In this document: positions 49,942 through 62,021 of the stretch, one piece after another | Layout: every line of letters starts with the position of its first letter | Position numbering within the stretch: position 1 is the first letter of the stretch | NCBI RefSeq assembly: GCF_009664085.1 | Contig: NZ_CP039268.1 | Location: 667,501 to 731,500 of the forward strand | Direction of reading: 5' to 3' | Source: Thermochromatium tepidum ATCC 43061 | Lineage (GTDB): Bacteria > Pseudomonadota > Gammaproteobacteria > Chromatiales > Chromatiaceae | Length of the DNA: 64,000 bases | The notes under the pieces: model-generated | Told to the model about the DNA's origin: nothing | What the model saw: the letters and a program-made list of their open reading frames with translations, nothing else | Database searches by the model: none | Made by a program: the position numbers and the translations under genes

Positions 49942-50176
49942 GCGCGCATGATAGCGGAAATCGGCGTGGGTGCGCTCCCCCCATTGGCACCTGCATCCTC
50001 TATCATCGGATGCGACCCGGCGTCCCAAGCTATGCCGATTGGCTAACCTGGCACCGATGAGGTGCGTGATGAACTCATCCACGGTGTGGCCTGGATGATG
50101 GCCCTGGCGTCTCATGCCCCCAGCGAGCCGACTCCCTCCCGGTGCGAATCCGGCGGCGATCGGTGGAAGACGCCGG

Positions 50177-50205
50177 CTTGATTCGTGTGCCGCGGCGCCC
50201 CAATT
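50177..50205 (+). promoter_or_regulatory. Sigma-32 heat-shock promoter of clpB
   Basis: CTTGAT (50177-50182), 15-nt spacer, CCCCAATT (50198-50205). This is close to the sigma-32 consensus CTTGAA, 13-15 nt, CCCCATnT, and ends 41 nt before the GTG start. The rest of the 305-nt oxyR-clpB gap shows only a short palindrome GATGA-AC-TCATC (50068-50079). Confidence 0.75.
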
Positions 50206-50246
50206 CCCGGATCAAACGACCGGAATTTTTTTATGGAGACCTCATC

Positions 50247-52844
<2,598 letters not shown>

Positions 52845-53023
52845 GGGGCCGCGAGGGCGGTTCGCTTGACGCCTCCAAGCCCCCTGACTAACCTCTCGCC
52901 AATCCACCGGGCGCGCCCTGATGGGTGCCCGGTTCCAGCCATCTGCGCCCCGCGCCAGACATCCAAGTCGATCAGCCAACCCGCTTATGGCGCGGGCGCG
53001 TATCCTACTATCGAGCGGCTAGC

Positions 53024-54802
53024 GTGTACCCGAAATATTTTGGGCTCAAGGAGCCCAGTTTCTCGATCGCCCCGGACCCGCACTATCTGTTCCTGAGCGA
53101 CCAGCATCGGGAGGCGCTGGCGCATCTGCTCTATGGGGCCAACGAGAGCGGCGGCTTTGTGCTCCTGACTGGCGAGGTCGGCACCGGTAAGACCACGGTC
53201 TGCCGTGCCTTCCTAGAACAACTCCCCCCGGGTGTCGAGGTGGCGCTCATCCTCAATCCAGTCCAAACGCCCAACGAGCTCTTGACCAACATCTGTGAGG
53301 AGTTTCGCATCCCGCTGCCGCGCGGCAAACGCTCCAACAAGGTGCTGATCGACGCGCTCAATGGCTTTCTGCTGAACGCCTATGCCAATGGTCGGCGGCC
53401 GTTGCTCATTATCGACGAGGCGCAGAACCTGTCGCGTCAGGCGCTGGAACAGATCCGATTATTGACCAACCTGGAGACCACCAAGCACAAACTGCTGCAG
53501 ATCTTCCTGATCGGCCAGCCCGAGCTGCGGCGCTTGCTGGAGACCCAGGCGCTGCGCCAGCTCAACCAGCGCATCACAGCGCGCTTCCATCTGACGCCGC
53601 TCGATCTCGCCGAGACGGGCGACTACATCCGCCATCGTCTGGCAGTGGCCGGCGTCGATCGTCCGCTGTTCACGGCACGCGCCATTCGGCGTATCCATGA
53701 ATGTTCAGGCGGCATCCCGAGGCTGATCAATATCCTCTGCGATCGCGCGCTGCTTGGCGCCTGCGTGACCCGTGGCTCCCAGGTCGATTCGGACATCGTG
53801 ACCACGGCGGCACGCGAGGTGCAGGGCGAGGCATTCGAGGGTTCGTCGCCGCACTCAACCCGACGTCTGCTGCTGATCGCACTGGCATCATTCAGCCTGG
53901 CGACCCTCCTTGGCTTACTGGCACAGACACTGATCACACCAGACTGGCGCGAGCGTCTGGCTGGCTGGTGGTCGGGTACGAACGGGTTCAGGGCGCTCAT
54001 CGAATCCGTGTTCCAGCTGGGGTCCGGTCCAGCCTTGGATGGGGGCGCGACCGCCGCGGCTACACCCGTCCAGGTCGAATCGGTGCCGAGGACGGACGTG
54101 CCTGCGCCTCTAGACTCGTCCTTGCCGGCGGCGCCCGAGGAGCCCCCGGGCGCGTCGTCGCCGGGATCGATCGCGTCCCTGGCGCTGCCCGAGTCTGAGG
54201 CCATGCGCGTGCTGTTGCGCCGTTGGGGGCTGAATCTCAAGACGACAGTCACAGGTGATCTCTGTGCCCATATCCGCCCGCTCGGTTTGGGATGCGAGTC
54301 TGAACAGGGACGCCTAAGCCATGTGCGGTTCTTCAATCTGCCAGCATTGCTGCGTGTGGCCGATCAGGACGGCGCATCACGCTATCTCGTGCTGGGCGAG
54401 CTGGACGCCACGAAGGCTACACTCGATCAGCGCGATGGCCAAACGCGCGTGCCCGCGACCGAGCTGGAATCGGTCTGGAGCGGCGACTATCGCCTGGTCT
54501 GGCAGTTGCCGCCGGGCGGTACGACCCTGATCCGACCGGGGGCGGTTGGCGAGGAGGTGCGCTGGCTGCGCGATCTGCTCTCGCGGGTGCCTGGGCTGGC
54601 GATGCTGCCCGGACCAGCCGATCGCTATGATGTGACGCTGGAGAGTGCGCTGCGTGCCTTCCAGGCATCCAAGGGATTGACGGCTGATGGAGTCGCCGGC
54701 CCACGTACCTTTATCGCGCTTTATCAGTCGGCTGGATTGGATGGGATCCCCCGGCTCGACGAGCGCCTGGCAACCAAGATATCCATGGAGATCAGGCCAT
54801 GA
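53024..54802 (+). CDS. gspA: GspA/ExeA-like AAA ATPase with peptidoglycan-binding domain
   Basis: 592 residues from a GTG at 53024 (first residues MYPKYFGLKEPSFSI). AAA domain with P-loop GEVGTGKT (50-57), Walker B LLIIDEAQ and LLDNLETT-like LLTNLETTKHK; one membrane helix (about 284-305, LLLIALASFSLATLLGLLAQ); a Pro/Ala/Ser linker; a periplasmic C-terminus ending in a peptidoglycan-binding repeat (VTLESALRAFQASKGLTADG). In Aeromonas ExeA with ExeB (GspA-GspB) multimerises on peptidoglycan to let the type II secretin assemble. gspB overlaps it by 4 nt; no gspC-gspM genes are in the window. Confidence 0.93.
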   Translation: MYPKYFGLKEPSFSIAPDPHYLFLSDQHREALAHLLYGANESGGFVLLTGEVGTGKTTVCRAFLEQLPPGVEVALILNPVQTPNELLTNICEEFRIPLPRGKRSNKVLIDALNGFLLNAYANGRRPLLIIDEAQNLSRQALEQIRLLTNLETTKHKLLQIFLIGQPELRRLLETQALRQLNQRITARFHLTPLDLAETGDYIRHRLAVAGVDRPLFTARAIRRIHECSGGIPRLINILCDRALLGACVTRGSQVDSDIVTTAAREVQGEAFEGSSPHSTRRLLLIALASFSLATLLGLLAQTLITPDWRERLAGWWSGTNGFRALIESVFQLGSGPALDGGATAAATPVQVESVPRTDVPAPLDSSLPAAPEEPPGASSPGSIASLALPESEAMRVLLRRWGLNLKTTVTGDLCAHIRPLGLGCESEQGRLSHVRFFNLPALLRVADQDGASRYLVLGELDATKATLDQRDGQTRVPATELESVWSGDYRLVWQLPPGGTTLIRPGAVGEEVRWLRDLLSRVPGLAMLPGPADRYDVTLESALRAFQASKGLTADGVAGPRTFIALYQSAGLDGIPRLDERLATKISMEIRP

Positions 54803-55629
54803 GCTACATCCTGGAGGCGCTCAAGAAATCCCAGCAGGAACGCGGACTGGGTCAGGTGCCAACACTGGATGCCAGTGGCCTGTTCGTCGAGGATCGCGAA
54901 CCCCAGGTGACGCATCATTGGGCGCTGCTCGCCATCGGTCTGGCCGTATTGGCAGTGGTGATCGCCCTCTATGCCGCGTTCAGGGGGGCGCGACCTGTTC
55001 CAGTCCCCATGACGATCCTGGATGCGTCCAGGGTCGAGCCGGCGCTCCTGCCCCAATCGACACCCACCCCGCCCCAGGTGCCTCTGGTCGAGCCGCCGCC
55101 GCCCAAACCCGCGCCATCGCGTCCGAGCGCGCCTGAGTCCGAGTCTGCTCCTGTGGTGCGTGTCGAGCCGCCAAGCCAGACCGCCGCTCCAGACGTCGAT
55201 CCCGAGTGGGAGATGAACCTGCTGCGTCAGCTGGAAGCCGAGCAGGCCGCGATGAAAGCGGCGCGTGAGGTCCTGGAGGAACCGCCCCGGGTGGCGCCGG
55301 TGCCGGACGACCTGATCCAGGACATCGAGTCCTTCAAGCAGCAAGTGCGGCGCGAGCAGGGCGTGGCGCCGACGTCTCGGCGCGCGCCGGTCGAGACCCA
55401 GGATGACCCAAGGCGCCTGAAGCTCACGCCCCAGCAGCAGGCCGCTGTACCCGCCTATCTGATGACCGTGCATGTCTATGACCCGGATGTCACCAAACGC
55501 TTCGTCGTCATCAATTCGCTGCGCTACCACGAGGGCGAGGAGACGCGTGAGGGTCTGCGCGTGGAGCGGATTCTCCAGGATGGAGCCGTGCTCAGTTATC
55601 TCGGAAATCCCTTTTTCGTGTCCCGTTGA
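54799..55629 (+). CDS. gspB: General secretion pathway protein B
   Basis: 276 residues. Start MSYILEALKKSQQERGLGQVP is the family hallmark. A membrane helix (about 39-60, LLAIGLAVLAVVIALYAAF), a long Pro-rich periplasmic stretch and the conserved GspB C-terminal domain (PAYLMTVHVYDPD, FVVINSLRYHEGEE, GAVLSYLGNPFFV) follow. It partners GspA in preparing the cell wall for the type II secretin. ATG overlaps the gspA stop (ATGA). Confidence 0.94.
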   Translation: MSYILEALKKSQQERGLGQVPTLDASGLFVEDREPQVTHHWALLAIGLAVLAVVIALYAAFRGARPVPVPMTILDASRVEPALLPQSTPTPPQVPLVEPPPPKPAPSRPSAPESESAPVVRVEPPSQTAAPDVDPEWEMNLLRQLEAEQAAMKAAREVLEEPPRVAPVPDDLIQDIESFKQQVRREQGVAPTSRRAPVETQDDPRRLKLTPQQQAAVPAYLMTVHVYDPDVTKRFVVINSLRYHEGEETREGLRVERILQDGAVLSYLGNPFFVSR

Positions 55630-55710
55630 CCGCTGTGTCCACTTGAACCGTCCCGCACCCGATCGGCGGGGCGTCATACCAACAGATCCGACCTAAAACT
55701 GGGTGCCTCG

Positions 55711-57153
55711 ATGACCGAGCCAATGCCCCAGGACTCAGACGTCCTGCAACGCCATTTACGCGATATCCGCGAACTCCTTTCGCGTCAGCGTCTGGTCGAG
55801 GATCTGATGCACCGCCAGCACGGTTCACACCAGGATCTGGTCGATACCATTACCCACCGTCAGACGCTCAGCTGGATCAGGCGCAAGCTCGATCGGCTGC
55901 ATCCGGCCGACATCGCCTACATCCTGGAGGCCCTACCGCGCGATCAGCGCCAACTGGTCTGGGATCTGGTGCGCGCCGACAAGGATGGCGAGATCCTGCT
56001 CGAGGTCTCAGACGCGGTACGCCCCTCGCTGATCGAGACCATGGACAGCGACGAGATCCGCGCCGCGGCCGAGACGCTCGATGCCGATGAGCTGGCGGAT
56101 CTAGTGCCTGATCTACCGCCCGAGGTGGTGGAGGATGTACTTGAGTCACTTGATTACGAGGACCGCGAGCATGTGCGAGCGGCCATGTCCTATCCGGAGG
56201 ACTCCGTCGGGGCGCTGATGGACTTCGACATGGTCACGGTGCGCGAGGACGTGACCCTGGAGGTGGTGCTGCGTTATCTGCGTCGCTTCGAGGCGCTGCC
56301 GGATCACACCGACAAACTCATCGTCGTCGATCGCGAGGAACGTCTGCGCGGTATCCTGACCCTGGAGTCGCTGCTCATCAACGAACCGGAGCGGCTCGTC
56401 TCCGAGGTCATGAACGCCGAGTCGCTCCTGACCTTCAGACCGGAGGACGATGCGGATGAGGCCGCCGCGGCCTTCGAGCGTTATGATCTGATTTCAGTGC
56501 CGGTGATCGACGCCGAGCGGCGCGTCATCGGGCGGGTGACGGTCGCTGACATGGTCGATCGGATTCGCGAAGAGTCCGAGGCCGAGATCCTCAGCCATGC
56601 CGGTCTACGTGAGGAAGAGGACATCTTTGCGCCCGTGATGCGCTCGGTGCGCAATCGCTGGGCCTGGTTGGCGATCAATCTGGTGACCGCCTTCGTCGCC
56701 TCGCGGGTAATCGATCTGTTCGAGGACACGATTGCCCAACTGGTGGCCCTGGCGGCGCTCATGCCGATCGTCGCCGGGATCGGTGGTAATGCGGGGAATC
56801 AGACCATCACCATGATCGTGCGTGCGATCGCCATCGGTCAGGTCGATCCCTCGGCGCTGTGGCGGCTCCTCGGCAAGGAGGTCGGGGTGGCCCTGATCAA
56901 CGGCCTGATCTGGGGCGGGGTGATCGGTGTGATTGTCTGGTTTCTCTATGGCAACTTGTCGCTCAGCCTGGTCATGACCGCCGCCATGACGCTCAATCTG
57001 TTGCTGGCGGCTACGGCTGGGGTATTGATCCCGCTGATGCGTCAGCGGCTCGGCCGCGATCCGGCACTCGGAAGCTCGGTGATGATCACGGCGCTGACCG
57101 ACTCGGGCGGGTTCTTCATCTTCCTGGGGTTGGCGACGCTGTTTTTGCTTTGA
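55711..57153 (+). CDS. mgtE: Magnesium transporter MgtE
   Basis: 480 residues. Cytosolic N domain of MgtE type (LHPADIAYILEALPRDQR, ESLDYEDREHVRAAMSYPED, SVGALM), two CBS domains (about 165-290) and five membrane helices with the pore motif GIGGNAGNQTITM. It imports Mg2+, gated by Mg2+ binding to the N and CBS domains. It stands alone between gspB and the convergent ppiB. No M-box riboswitch is apparent in the 81-nt leader. Confidence 0.95.
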   Translation: MTEPMPQDSDVLQRHLRDIRELLSRQRLVEDLMHRQHGSHQDLVDTITHRQTLSWIRRKLDRLHPADIAYILEALPRDQRQLVWDLVRADKDGEILLEVSDAVRPSLIETMDSDEIRAAAETLDADELADLVPDLPPEVVEDVLESLDYEDREHVRAAMSYPEDSVGALMDFDMVTVREDVTLEVVLRYLRRFEALPDHTDKLIVVDREERLRGILTLESLLINEPERLVSEVMNAESLLTFRPEDDADEAAAAFERYDLISVPVIDAERRVIGRVTVADMVDRIREESEAEILSHAGLREEEDIFAPVMRSVRNRWAWLAINLVTAFVASRVIDLFEDTIAQLVALAALMPIVAGIGGNAGNQTITMIVRAIAIGQVDPSALWRLLGKEVGVALINGLIWGGVIGVIVWFLYGNLSLSLVMTAAMTLNLLLAATAGVLIPLMRQRLGRDPALGSSVMITALTDSGGFFIFLGLATLFLL

Positions 57154-57229
57154 GTGTGGAGCGCCGGGGAGGGGCGGGTCGGCTGGGGCGGCGACCGGGG
57201 GCGCCGTGAATCCTGCCCTGGCGGCTTGA

Positions 57230-57249
57230 CGACCGCCGCCAGGCGGTCG
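57230..57249. terminator. GC hairpin between convergent mgtE and ppiB
   Basis: CGACCGCC and GGCGGTCG pair exactly around GCCA. It could end transcription from both sides; no U-run is present. Confidence 0.45.
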
Positions 57250-57302
57250 AGACACCTCCACCAGCCGAACCGCCCTGTGGGCCTTGTGGCGGCTGCCGGG
57301 GG

Positions 57303-57788
57303 TCAGACGATCTCGGCCCTTTCGATGATCACGTCATCCACCGGCACATCCTGATAGCCGGCGCGGCTGCCGGTACGCACGCCCTTGATGGCGTTGACCG
57401 TCTCCATGCCCCCGACCACGCGCCCGAAGACGCAATAGCCCCAGCCATCCTGACCCGGATAGTCGAGGAAGTCGTTGTCGGCGACATTGATAAAGAACTG
57501 GCAAGTCGCCGAGTGCGGCTGCATGGTGCGCGCCATGGCGAGGGTGCCGGTCTGGTTCTTGAGCCCGTTCTTGGCCTCGTTCTCGATCGGGGCGCGGGTA
57601 GGCTTCTGGGTAAAGTCCGGGGTCATACCGCCACCCTGGATCATGAAGCCGTCGATGACGCGGTGAAACAGTGTGCCATCATAGTGGCCGTCACGGACAT
57701 ACTGCTCGAAGTTGGCACAGGTCTTGGGGGCCTTCTCGGTGTCGAGTTCGATCAGGATCTCGCCGTGGTTGGTGGTCAGTTTGATCAT
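57303..57788 (-). CDS. ppiB: Peptidyl-prolyl cis-trans isomerase B (cyclophilin)
   Basis: 161 residues, no signal peptide, so cytosolic. Cyclophilin core with FHRVIDGFMIQGGG, the catalytic Arg in that block, and FFINVADNDFLDY. It speeds proline isomerisation during folding. It is convergent with mgtE and 90 nt beyond its start lies a repeat-like stretch. Confidence 0.96.
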   Translation of the reverse strand: MIKLTTNHGEILIELDTEKAPKTCANFEQYVRDGHYDGTLFHRVIDGFMIQGGGMTPDFTQKPTRAPIENEAKNGLKNQTGTLAMARTMQPHSATCQFFINVADNDFLDYPGQDGWGYCVFGRVVGGMETVNAIKGVRTGSRAGYQDVPVDDVIIERAEIV

Positions 57789-57857
57789 TCGATAATTGCT
57801 CCGAGTGGTGTGGATGACGGCTCAGGCCGAGCGCGTTCAGGGTGGGTGAAACCAAAG

Positions 57858-57945
57858 CGGATTTAAACCGCAAAGGCGGTAAGGATGCAAAGGAAGACGC
57901 GGGATCTCGCAATCGCCAGGCGTCGAGACCTTTGTGCCTTGGCTG
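57858..57945. repeat. Imperfect palindromic element between ppiB and cbbR
   Basis: GCAAAGGAAGACGC (57887-57900) pairs imperfectly with 57920-57937 (GCGT then CCTTTGTGC). To its left lies AACCGCAAAGGCGGT, itself a small palindrome. Such AACCGCAAAGG elements are recurrent in proteobacterial intergenic DNA. Confidence 0.45.
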
Positions 57946-57958
57946 TTTATGAAATTGT

Positions 57959-58876
57959 TCAGGGTCTGGGCCAGTATGGCGCGGCGATCGCCGGCGCTTC
58001 AGTCAGCACGAAGTCGCGGAAGGCACTGGCCGCCGGCGAGAGCCGCTTGCCGCGCCGATAGACCAGATACCACTGACGCCGATCCGGAAACCCCTCGACA
58101 TCGAGGATCACCAACCGCCCGGTCTCCAGCTCCAGCTCGATGGTGTGTAGCGAGACCACGCTCAGCCCCAGCCCCGAGCGCACCGCCTGCTTGACCGCCT
58201 CGTTGCGCGTCATCTGCATCCCGTGTCGAATCTTCTGCCCGCGCTCGCTGAAGAAGCGCTCCATCGCCTGCCGGGTGCCTGAGCCTTCCTCGCGCATCAC
58301 AAACACCTCATCGGCCAGCCGCGCCAATGGGATATTGCGCTCCCCGGCCAGTGGATGATCTGGTGGGGCGATCACCACCAGCGGATTGTCCATGAAGGCC
58401 TCCGACTCGACCTCGACATCCCGTGGTGGCACGCCCATGAGCACCAGATCCACCGTGTTGCTGTCGAGCATCTGCACCAGACTCTCGCGATTGGTGACAT
58501 CGAGCCTGAGACTGACCCCCGGATGGCGCTGCTGGAAGATGGCCAGGAGACGCGGGGCGAAATAGTTGACCGTGCTGGCCACGGCGATGCTGAGACGGCC
58601 ACGGTTCAGTCCTTTGAGCGACTCCAGCACCTCCTCCATCTCGCGCAGCGACTGGCCGATGACTCGGCTGTACTGGAACACCTCGCGTCCGGCCTCGGTG
58701 ACGACGACCTGTTTGCCCAGCCGCTCGAAGAGTGCCAGTCCGATCTCGTCTTCGAGCTGGCGTACCTGCATCGAGACGGCCGGCTGGCTTAGGTGCAGCT
58801 CCTCGGCCGCGCGCGTGTAGCTCTTGTGGCGCGCAACGGCCTCGAAGACCCGCAGTTGGCGCAGTGAGACATGCAT
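57959..58876 (-). CDS. cbbR: LysR-type regulator of CO2 fixation
   Basis: 305 residues. N-terminal HTH (SYTRAAEELHLSQPAVSMQV), linker helix and effector-binding domain (SIAVASTVNYFAPRLLAIF, LVLMGVPPRD, VMREEGSGTRQAMERFF). It is divergent from cbbL across 229 nt, the classic cbbR position, where it senses metabolites such as RuBP or NADPH and activates the operon. Assignment is from family plus position. Confidence 0.93.
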   Translation of the reverse strand: MHVSLRQLRVFEAVARHKSYTRAAEELHLSQPAVSMQVRQLEDEIGLALFERLGKQVVVTEAGREVFQYSRVIGQSLREMEEVLESLKGLNRGRLSIAVASTVNYFAPRLLAIFQQRHPGVSLRLDVTNRESLVQMLDSNTVDLVLMGVPPRDVEVESEAFMDNPLVVIAPPDHPLAGERNIPLARLADEVFVMREEGSGTRQAMERFFSERGQKIRHGMQMTRNEAVKQAVRSGLGLSVVSLHTIELELETGRLVILDVEGFPDRRQWYLVYRRGKRLSPAASAFRDFVLTEAPAIAAPYWPRP

Positions 58877-58929
58877 AGCGGCGGAAGACGCCTCAGAGGA
58901 TCCGGATAGACAAACACAATGAAATCGAT

Positions 58930-58979
58930 TGATCCATAGATCATAAGCTATGCTTTATATCTCACATAAGCAATATTTA
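58930..58979. promoter_or_regulatory. Candidate CbbR operator region
   Basis: AT-rich block between cbbR and cbbL. It holds the inverted repeat TGATC-CATA-GATCA (58930-58943), two direct CATAAGC copies 23 nt apart (58942 and 58965) and a TNA-N7-TNA/T-N11-A site TAAGCAATATTTA (58967-58979), the form described for CbbR and LysR sites. A clear -35/-10 pair for cbbL was not found. Confidence 0.45.
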
Positions 58980-59105
58980 GTAGTAATGATGTGGTTTCCT
59001 GCTCAATAATCGCGCCCAGGTTTCGACCAGCGCGCACGATGAAGACACCACGGCGCGGTCGATCCAGACCTTAAAGCGAGAACTCAATCCAGAGGACGAT
59101 CCAGA

Positions 59106-60524
59106 ATGGCTAAGACCTACAGCGCGGGCGTAAAAGAGTACCGCGAGACCTATTGGATGCCCAATTACACCCCGAAGGACACGGACATCCTGGCCTGCTT
59201 CAAGATCACCCCGCAGCCGGGTGTGCCGCGCGAAGAGGCCGCGGCCGCCGTGGCTGCCGAATCCTCGACCGGTACCTGGACTACGGTCTGGACCGACCTC
59301 TTGACCGACCTGGATTATTACAAGGGCCGCGCCTACGCCATCGAGGACGTTCCGGGCGACGATACCTGCTTCTATGCCTTCATCGCCTATCCGATCGACC
59401 TGTTCGAGGAGGGCTCGGTCGTCAATGTCTTCACCTCGCTGGTCGGCAATGTGTTCGGCTTTAAGGCCGTGCGTGCCCTGCGTCTGGAAGACGTCCGCTT
59501 CCCGATCGCCTATGTCATGACCTGCAACGGCCCACCGCACGGCATCCAGGTCGAGCGCGACATCCTGAACAAGTACGGTCGCCCGCTCTTGGGCTGCACC
59601 ATCAAGCCCAAGCTGGGTCTGTCGGCCAAGAACTATGGGCGCGCGGTCTACGAGTGTCTGCGCGGCGGGCTCGACTTCACCAAGGACGACGAGAACGTCA
59701 ACTCTCAGCCCTTCATGCGCTGGCGCCAGCGCTTCGACTTCGTCATGGAGGCCATCGACAAGGCCGAGCGTGAGACCGGCGAGCGCAAGGGTCACTATCT
59801 GAATGTGACCGCCCCCACGCCAGAAGAGATGTACAAGCGCGCCGAGTACGCCAAGGAGATCGGCGCCCCGATCATCATGCACGACTACATCACCGGCGGC
59901 TTCTGCGCCAATACCGGCCTGGCCCAGTGGTGCCGCAACAACGGCGTGCTGCTGCACATCCACCGTGCCATGCACGCGGTGCTGGACCGCAACCCGCACC
60001 ATGGCATCCACTTCCGCGTCCTGACCAAGATCCTGCGTCTGTCGGGCGGCGATCACCTGCACACCGGCACCGTGGTCGGCAAGCTCGAGGGCGACCGTCA
60101 GGCGACCCTGGGCTGGATCGACCTGCTGCGTGAGTCCTACGTCAAAGAAGACCGTTCGCGCGGTATCTTCTTCGATCAGGACTGGGGCGCGATGCCCGGC
60201 GCCTTCGCTGTCGCCTCCGGGGGGATCCACGTCTGGCACATGCCGGCGCTGGTGACCATCTTCGGTGACGACTCAGTGCTCCAGTTCGGCGGCGGCACCC
60301 TGGGCCATCCTTGGGGTAACGCGGCCGGCGCCTGCGCCAACCGGGTCGCGCTCGAGGCCTGTATCGAGGCCCGCAACCAGGGCATCCCGATCGAGAAGGA
60401 GGGCAAGGAGGTGCTCACCAAGGCCGCCGCGCACAGCCCCGAGCTCAAGATCGCCATGGAGACCTGGAAGGAGATCAAGTTCGAGTTCGACTCCGTCGAC
60501 AAGCTCGACGTCGCGCACAAGTAA
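59106..60524 (+). CDS. cbbL: RuBisCO form I large subunit
   Basis: 472 residues. Catalytic elements are TIKPKLG (Lys167 and Lys169), GLDFTKDDE with the carbamylated Lys193 and the metal-binding Asp and Glu, loop 6 region and [10 protein letters not shown]. It joins CO2 or O2 to ribulose 1,5-bisphosphate in the Calvin cycle, as an L8S8 enzyme with cbbS. A GAGGA box lies at a normal distance before the ATG. The neighbouring cbbQ-cbbO and lack of carboxysome genes point to a non-carboxysomal form IA operon. Residue pattern is like Chromatiaceae enzymes. Confidence 0.98.
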   Translation: MAKTYSAGVKEYRETYWMPNYTPKDTDILACFKITPQPGVPREEAAAAVAAESSTGTWTTVWTDLLTDLDYYKGRAYAIEDVPGDDTCFYAFIAYPIDLFEEGSVVNVFTSLVGNVFGFKAVRALRLEDVRFPIAYVMTCNGPPHGIQVERDILNKYGRPLLGCTIKPKLGLSAKNYGRAVYECLRGGLDFTKDDENVNSQPFMRWRQRFDFVMEAIDKAERETGERKGHYLNVTAPTPEEMYKRAEYAKEIGAPIIMHDYITGGFCANTGLAQWCRNNGVLLHIHRAMHAVLDRNPHHGIHFRVLTKILRLSGGDHLHTGTVVGKLEGDRQATLGWIDLLRESYVKEDRSRGIFFDQDWGAMPGAFAVASGGIHVWHMPALVTIFGDDSVLQFGGGTLGHPWGNAAGACANRVALEACIEARNQGIPIEKEGKEVLTKAAAHSPELKIAMETWKEIKFEFDSVDKLDVAHK

Positions 60525-60597
60525 GCGTCCGTCCGCCAGCTTTCAGCCACCAGCCAGGGCACCTTCTTCTCGCTGGAGGCTGATCGCTGGACGCTTA
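60522..60597 (+). promoter_or_regulatory. Large stem-loop between cbbL and cbbS
   Basis: TAAGCGTCC (60522-60530, including the cbbL stop) and GGACGCTTA (60589-60597) are exact complements, with further pairing of CCAGC and GCTGG inside. It sits 44 nt before cbbS. It may stabilise the cbbL transcript or adjust the subunit ratio. Confidence 0.5.
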
Positions 60598-60640
60598 AAA
60601 CCATCGAACCTGAACCCCAATAGTCCGGAGCACCCTACCC

Positions 60641-60997
60641 ATGAGCGACATGCAGGATTACAACTCCAGCCTCGAAGACGTCAACAGCCGCAAGTTTGGG
60701 ACCTTCTCCTACCTGCCGGCGATGGATGCCGAACGCATCCGCAAGCAGGTCGAGTATATCGTCTCCAAGGGCTGGAACCCGGCCATCGAGCACACCGAGC
60801 CGGAGCATGCCTTCGACCACTACTGGTACATGTGGAAGCTGCCGATGTTCGGCGAGACCAATGTCGATGCCATCCTCAAGGAGGCCGAGGCCTGCCACAA
60901 GGCGCACCCCAACAACCACGTGCGCCTGATCGGCTACGACAACTACGCTCAGACCAAGGGCGCCGAGATGGTCATCTATCGCGGCAAGCCGGTCTGA
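60641..60997 (+). CDS. cbbS: RuBisCO form I small subunit
   Basis: 118 residues, the short bacterial form. Conserved [48 protein letters not shown] and [12 protein letters not shown]. Caps the L8 core of RuBisCO and supports catalysis. It follows cbbL by 116 nt. Confidence 0.98.
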   Translation: MSDMQDYNSSLEDVNSRKFGTFSYLPAMDAERIRKQVEYIVSKGWNPAIEHTEPEHAFDHYWYMWKLPMFGETNVDAILKEAEACHKAHPNNHVRLIGYDNYAQTKGAEMVIYRGKPV

Positions 60998-61057
60998 TCG
61001 ACCGATCGGTCGGGTACGCCATGCGTACCCGATCTCCGCCGGCAGCTTTAGGCACGC

Positions 61058-61096
61058 GCCCCTGCTTCCTCATCGAAGGGGCAGGGGCTTCGTTTT
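61058..61096 (+). terminator. Terminator-like hairpin between cbbS and cbbQ
   Basis: GCCCCTGC (61058-61065) and GCAGGGGC (61081-61088) pair exactly, with some inner pairing, followed by TTCGTTTT. It would act as a full or partial terminator, lowering cbbQ-cbbO expression relative to cbbLS. Confidence 0.7.
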
Positions 61097-61173
61097 GTCC
61101 GGACTTTGCGCCGACTCGTCGGCCTGTTTCCACATGACTGGTGCGCCCATCGCACCGCTAGGGGATCGCTTCC

Positions 61174-61980
61174 ATGTCAGACATCGACCGCAATCAATTC
61201 CTGATCGACCACGAGCCTTACTATCGACCAGTGGGTAACGAGGTGGCGCTCTACGAGGCGGCCTATTCCGCACGCATGCCGGTCATGCTCAAGGGGCCGA
61301 CTGGGTGCGGCAAGACCCGGTTCGTCGAATACATGGCCTGGAGACTCGGACGTCCGCTGATCACCGTGGCCTGTAACGAAGACATGACCGCCTCGGACCT
61401 GGTCGGGCGCTTCCTGCTCGACATCAATGGCACCAGGTGGCAGGACGGACCGCTGACGGTGGCCGCGCGCATCGGTGCCATCTGCTATCTCGACGAGGTG
61501 GTCGAGGCGCGCCAGGACACCACGGTCGTCATCCACCCGCTCACCGACCACAGACGCACACTCCCACTCGAAAAGAAGGGCGAGCTGGTCCGCGCCCATC
61601 CCGACTTCCAGATCGTGATCTCCTACAACCCCAACTATCAGAGCCTGATGAAGGACCTGAAGCAGTCCACCAAACAGCGCTTTGGCGCGCTCGATTTCGA
61701 CTATCCAAACGCCGAGATCGAGTCCGAGATCGTCGCCCACGAGGGTGGGGTTGACCAGGCAACGGCCGAAAGGCTGGTGCAGATCGCGCATCGCAGCCGC
61801 AACCTCAAGGGTCACGGGCTCGATGAGGGCATGTCGACCCGGCTCCTGGTCTATGCCGCACAGCTCATCGCCAAGGGCGTCGAGCCGCGGGCAGCGGCCC
61901 AGATGGCCCTGGTGCGTCCGCTCACCGACGATCCCGATATGCGCGACACCCTGGATGCGGCGGTCAACACCTACTTCTGA
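61174..61980 (+). CDS. cbbQ: RuBisCO activase AAA+ subunit CbbQ
   Basis: 268 residues, MoxR-type AAA+. Walker A GPTGCGKT at 41-48, Walker B in [10 protein letters not shown], sensor 1 in [11 protein letters not shown] and arginine finger in KQRFGALDF. Forms hexamers that work with CbbO to pull inhibitory sugar phosphates out of RuBisCO. 41 nt before cbbO. Confidence 0.96.
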   Translation: MSDIDRNQFLIDHEPYYRPVGNEVALYEAAYSARMPVMLKGPTGCGKTRFVEYMAWRLGRPLITVACNEDMTASDLVGRFLLDINGTRWQDGPLTVAARIGAICYLDEVVEARQDTTVVIHPLTDHRRTLPLEKKGELVRAHPDFQIVISYNPNYQSLMKDLKQSTKQRFGALDFDYPNAEIESEIVAHEGGVDQATAERLVQIAHRSRNLKGHGLDEGMSTRLLVYAAQLIAKGVEPRAAAQMALVRPLTDDPDMRDTLDAAVNTYF

Positions 61981-62021
61981 CGACTGACGAGCGGCTGGAC
62001 CTGGCCGGACGGGGACCCCTG

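Noticed and set aside
58977-60239. 420-codon minus-strand frame opposite cbbL
   Set aside because: Antisense of RuBisCO large subunit.
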